From: R-RK-3 sp963842775
GTDB lineage: Bacteria; Pseudomonadota; Alphaproteobacteria; Rhizobiales; Rhodomicrobiaceae
Assembly: GCA_963842775.1 (NCBI GenBank)
Contig: CAWJHQ010000004.1
Location: forward strand, 1 to 64,000
Reading direction: 5' to 3'
DNA: 64,000 bases
This document shows positions 60,820-64,000 of the stretch, in pieces; positions within the stretch are counted from its first letter, which is position 1, and each line of letters starts with the position of its first letter. The notes beneath the pieces are model-generated. The model searched no databases, was not told the DNA's origin, and saw nothing but the letters and a program-made list of their open reading frames with translations. The translations under genes were made by a program, and so were the position numbers.

Positions 60820-62199
60820 CTACACCGGCAACGGCACGCCAACGGAGCCAAATGCCGCCGCCTGACGCTCCCGGACCTCTTGCAAATTAAACCCTTCGAT
60901 CGTCTCATTGAAGAGCTGATAGAAATTCAGTTCCGCATCGAGATGCAGAAACACGCCGCCGAGACCGATCGCCGCGCGGTCCATGAAGACGAATTCGCGC
61001 GGTACCTTCACCGGGCCTTTCTCCTTCAGCCCCTTATGCACCGTAAAGGCTTCCTTCCGGCCATATTGGCTCGGCGATACGCCCTCCGCGATGTGCCGGA
61101 CGCGGTTGTCGAGCAACGGCCCATAGATGAATTTCGCCCAGATGTTGAGAATGTCGATCAGCTCATTGGACAGACCGCTGAAGCCCCATGTCTCATAGGC
61201 ATGGACGATCAGGTCGCGATCACCCCGCGACAGGCCATGATAGAGATCGACCACGCCGCCGACGAAGCGCGGCGCAAAGCTGCGCACGCAGCCATAGTCG
61301 AGCAGATTAATGCCCGCCGCGCGCCCATCCTGCTCGAAGATCGAGTAATTGCCGAGATGCGGATCACCATGGATCACGCCGTAATGACTGAACGGAAACC
61401 ACCAGGCGCGGAACAATGCGCGCGTGATCTGATTTCGCTCGTCCTGGGGCCGCGTTTTGTAGTCCAAGAGCCGCCCGCCCTCCAGCCAATCCATGGTGAG
61501 CAGCCGTCGCGTCGACAACTCGGGGCGCCCTATCGGCACGCGGATCAGCGGGTCATCGGCAAACATCATCCCGTAAAGCGCCATATGCCGCGCCTCCAGC
61601 CCGTAATCCAATTCCTCGCGCAGACGAGCGGAAATTTCCGTCGCGATTTCCGAGGTGTCGATGACCGGGTCGAGACGCTTATGGATGGCGAGCAGCATGC
61701 TGAGTTGATTGAGATCAGCCTCGACGGCGGACTGCATGTCCGGATATTGCAGCTTGCAGGCTAGCTCCGCGCCGTCATGCGATTTCGCCTTGTGAACCTG
61801 TCCGAGAGACGCCGAAGCCGCCGCATCCCGCGAGAATTCGGCGAATTTCGACTCCCAATCGGGACCAAGCTCCGCCGCCATCCGCCGTTTCACGAACACC
61901 CATCCCATGGGCGGGGCGTGCATTTGCAGCTTGGATAGCTCTTCGGCATATTCCGGCGGCAGTGCGTCGGGGATCGTGGATAGGAGCTGCGCCACCTTCA
62001 TCAACGGCCCCTTGAGGCCGCCGAGCGCACTGGCGAGCGCGCCCGCGTTCTTCTCGCGATCAAGGGTCAGTCCGAGCACATAGCGCGTCGCCATGCCTGC
62101 CGCGACGCCGCCGACATTGGTTCCGACCTGCGCATAACGCTGCAAGCGGCGGCTGAAGCGGTTGGCTTCGTCGTCACGAGGCGGAACATTCTCTGTCAT
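60820..62199 (-). CDS. ABC1/AarF (UbiB-like) atypical kinase
   Basis: An ADCK/UbiB family protein of 459 residues, intact, implicated in ubiquinone or lipid homeostasis. After an N-terminal part (RYAQVGTNVGGVAAGMATRY) it has the family's KxGQ-like motif as LKGPLMKVAQLLSTIPDALP, the ATP-site segment AAASASLGQVHKAKSHDGAE, the ELDYGLEARHM motif, and the catalytic segment HGDPHLGNYSIFEQDGRAAG with LLDYGCVRSF. The usual KxGQ is KVAQ here. The family has unusual kinase motifs and its substrate is not known. Confidence 0.92.
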   Translation of the reverse strand: MTENVPPRDDEANRFSRRLQRYAQVGTNVGGVAAGMATRYVLGLTLDREKNAGALASALGGLKGPLMKVAQLLSTIPDALPPEYAEELSKLQMHAPPMGWVFVKRRMAAELGPDWESKFAEFSRDAAASASLGQVHKAKSHDGAELACKLQYPDMQSAVEADLNQLSMLLAIHKRLDPVIDTSEIATEISARLREELDYGLEARHMALYGMMFADDPLIRVPIGRPELSTRRLLTMDWLEGGRLLDYKTRPQDERNQITRALFRAWWFPFSHYGVIHGDPHLGNYSIFEQDGRAAGINLLDYGCVRSFAPRFVGGVVDLYHGLSRGDRDLIVHAYETWGFSGLSNELIDILNIWAKFIYGPLLDNRVRHIAEGVSPSQYGRKEAFTVHKGLKEKGPVKVPREFVFMDRAAIGLGGVFLHLDAELNFYQLFNETIEGFNLQEVRERQAAAFGSVGVPLPV

Positions 62200-62224
62200 G
62201 GTCGGGCCAGCTCAAGAGCCCAGT

Positions 62225-62313
62225 CCGTTCTGATGCAATCAGAACGGGGCTCTATCTTTTGTTGAGCATGATCTCTATCGCAAAACCGGTTCCCACTTTT
62301 GGGATCATGCTCA
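62225..62313. repeat. dispersed palindromic intergenic repeat, copy 2
   Basis: Begins with a perfect hairpin (CGTTCTGAT, 62226-62234, pairs with ATCAGAACG, 62238-62246), followed by GGGGCTCTATCTTTTGTTGAG, ATGATCTCTATCGCAAAACC and GGTTCCCACTTTTGGGATCA. The reverse complement of its first 64 bases is found at 11766-11833. It lies between the ABC1 kinase and the oligoendopeptidase genes. Confidence 0.75.
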
Positions 62314-62401
62314 AGGTTCAGTCTGGCCTCGACATAGGTTGAGGCGGATCTATTTCCAAGCTTCGCAGCAGCATTGCCGCGCCGATAGACGAATGGCCGC
62401 G

Positions 62402-64000
62402 CTAGGCCGGCACCGCCGCGTCGTCAAAGACCTCCAGCTCATCGATCAGCCGCTCGATGACGCCGAGGCCCATCGCCCAGAACCCAGGATCGGTGGCGTC
62501 CAGGCCAAACGGCGCAAGCAATTCCCGGTGGTGCTTGGTGCCCCCAGCCCGCAGCATGTCGAGATAGCGCTCCTGAAAGCCGCTCGCGCTCTTCTCATAG
62601 ACCGCATAGAGCGAGTTCACCAGGCAGTCCCCGAAGGCATAGGCGTAGACATAGAAGGGCGAATGAACGAAATGCGGGACGTAAGACCAGAATACCTGAT
62701 AGCCCTCACCAAGCTTGATGGCCGGTCCGAGGCTCTCCTTCTGCACATCCATCCAGATCTCGCCGAGACGTTCCGACGTCAGCTCGCCCTCGAGCCGCTC
62801 TGTGTGGACGCGGCGCTCGAATTCGTAAAAGGCAATCTGGCGGACGACTGTGTTAATCTTGTCTTCGGCTTTCTGCGCCAATAGCGCCTTCTTCTCCCTC
62901 GGATTCTTGGTCATCGCGAGCACGGATTTGAAGGTCAGCATCTCGCCGAAGACGCTGGCAGTCTCGGCCAAGGTCAGCGGCGTATAGGCCATCAGCGGTC
63001 CCTGGCTATTGGCCAGCACCTGATGCACGCCATGGCCAAGCTCATGGGCAAGTGTCATCACGTCGCGCGGCTTGCCCATATAATTCATCATCACGTAAGG
63101 ATGCGCACTCGGCACCGTCGGGTGAGCAAAGGCGCCGGGCGACTTGCCATCGCGGACCGGGGCATCGATCCAGCTCTTGTCGAAGAAATCGCGCGCAATT
63201 CGCGCCATCTCGGGCGAGAAGCGGGCATAGGCCGACAAGCACCGTATCGCGGGCTTCGTCCCAGGGAACGTGGCGGTCGCTATCGCTGACGATCGGCGCG
63301 TTGCGGTCCCAGAATTCCAGCCGCTCCTTACCCATCCAGCGCGCCTTCATGGCGTAATAGCGATGCGAAATGCGCGGATAATGCTCGCGCACCGCCGTCA
63401 CCAGCGCCTCGACCACTTCCGGCTCGACATTGTTGCCCAGATGCCGTGAGGCGGCGACGTCCTTGAAACCGCGCCAGCGATCCGAAATCTCCTTGTCCTT
63501 GGCCAGAATATTGGTGATCAGCGTAAACAGCGGCAGATTGGCCTTGAAAACCTTGGTCAGCGTCTCCGCCGCCTTGCGCCGCACGGTCTCGTCGGGATGC
63601 ACGAGCCGGTTGAGCGTCGGTTCGATCGGCAGCTTATGGCCATCGATATCGAAGCGCAGCGCGGTCATCGTTTCGCTGAACAGGCGGCTCCAGCCCGCAC
63701 GGCCGGTCATCGCCTTTTCATGAAACAGCCGCTCCAGATCGTCGGCGAGCTGATAGGGCTTTTCCTTGCGCAGCTCCTCCAGCCAGGGCCGGTAGTGGTC
63801 GAGCGGCGGCTCATTCTGAATCCGCTCCAGCAGCGCGTCGTCGATGCGGTTGAGCTCCAAGCCGAAAAACAGAAGCTTCGACCCGATATTGGTGAGCTGC
63901 TCCTGCATGTCGCCGAAGAATTTGGCGCGCTCCGGGTCGTCGGCCTTGGTGACGTAGTTCAGATAGGCAAAAGACCCGATCCGGCCGATCAGATCCTGAA
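62402..64000 (-). CDS. pepF: oligoendopeptidase F (M3 family), N-terminus outside window, one frameshift
   Basis: A zinc oligopeptidase of the M3B (PepF) family that degrades cytoplasmic peptides. The zinc motif is DVMTLAHELGHGVHQVLANS (HExxH, two His ligands) followed by the third-ligand region TLAETASVFGEMLTFKSVL (Glu). The N-terminal part continues in another frame to the window end (LTNIGSKLLFFGLELNRIDD, HEKAMTGRAGWSRLFSETMT). One shift lies near 63235. At least 532 residues are inside the window; the start codon is beyond 64000. Confidence 0.9.

Noticed and set aside
60751..61764. Long plus-strand open frame opposite the ABC1 kinase gene
   Set aside because: The minus strand carries all ABC1 kinase motifs in one intact frame; the plus-strand translation is low in hydrophobic periodicity and unlike any family.

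Overview
The window reads as chromosomal DNA of a GC-rich alphaproteobacterium. The strongest evidence is a nearly complete str/S10/spc/alpha ribosomal protein supercluster on the minus strand (about 36.7-55.3 kb), with adk between secY and rpsM, and an ATP12-type F1-ATPase assembly factor behind a pseudouridine synthase and a HAD phosphatase. Both are typical of alphaproteobacteria. I cannot name a genus from sequence alone. No rRNA, tRNA, CRISPR array, integrase or transposase was recognised.

About thirty genes, including essential single-copy ones (rpoA, fusA, secY, rplB, rplD, adk, rpsK, rpsM), are interrupted by one-base insertions or deletions, while the protein sequence continues perfectly in another frame. 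This is best explained by consensus error in the assembly, so I annotate these as single genes with frameshifts, not as pseudogenes.

Layout. 1-6.3 kb: a TldD/PmbA peptidase pair (first gene cut by the window edge), a VOC protein, a thioesterase, a secreted protein, an enoyl-CoA hydratase, an EF-hand protein and a CoA-binding protein. 6.3-11 kb: a TetR regulator and an alpha/beta hydrolase that share an operator-like dyad, an O-acetylhomoserine sulfhydrylase-like gene with a possible ribosome-site-sequestering pseudoknot, and a mannose-1-phosphate guanylyltransferase. 11-17 kb: a CpxP/Spy-like periplasmic protein beside an OmpR-type two-component system, a Tat-exported superoxide dismutase and a hybrid histidine kinase. 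18-21 kb: chromate resistance (rhodanese-ChrB, ChrA) followed by ferredoxin-NADP reductase. 21-29 kb: LemA and two TPM proteins, an MFS transporter, an ECF sigma/anti-sigma pair divergent from a fasciclin protein, an alpha/beta hydrolase and a thioesterase.

29.3-32.8 kb (minus strand): two tightly overlapping groups. One is rluC-like/HAD/ATP12 plus a fluoride channel. The other is a Tae4-like peptidoglycan amidase whose stop codon overlaps the start of a two-helix membrane protein, with no type VI secretion genes in the window. 32.9-36.7 kb: an FGE-like secreted protein, rarA and a Do-type protease downstream of the ribosomal cluster. 55.7-64 kb: an unknown membrane protein, a trypsin-like protease with a helical-repeat tail, a UbiH-type monooxygenase, a lipid A acyltransferase, a Kazal-domain protein, an ABC1/UbiB kinase and an oligoendopeptidase F cut by the window edge.

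The best candidates for something undescribed are the orphan Tae4-like gene with its overlapping membrane partner, the pseudoknot in front of the methionine gene, the paired TetR operators, and a dispersed palindromic intergenic repeat with copies near 11.8 and 62.2 kb.
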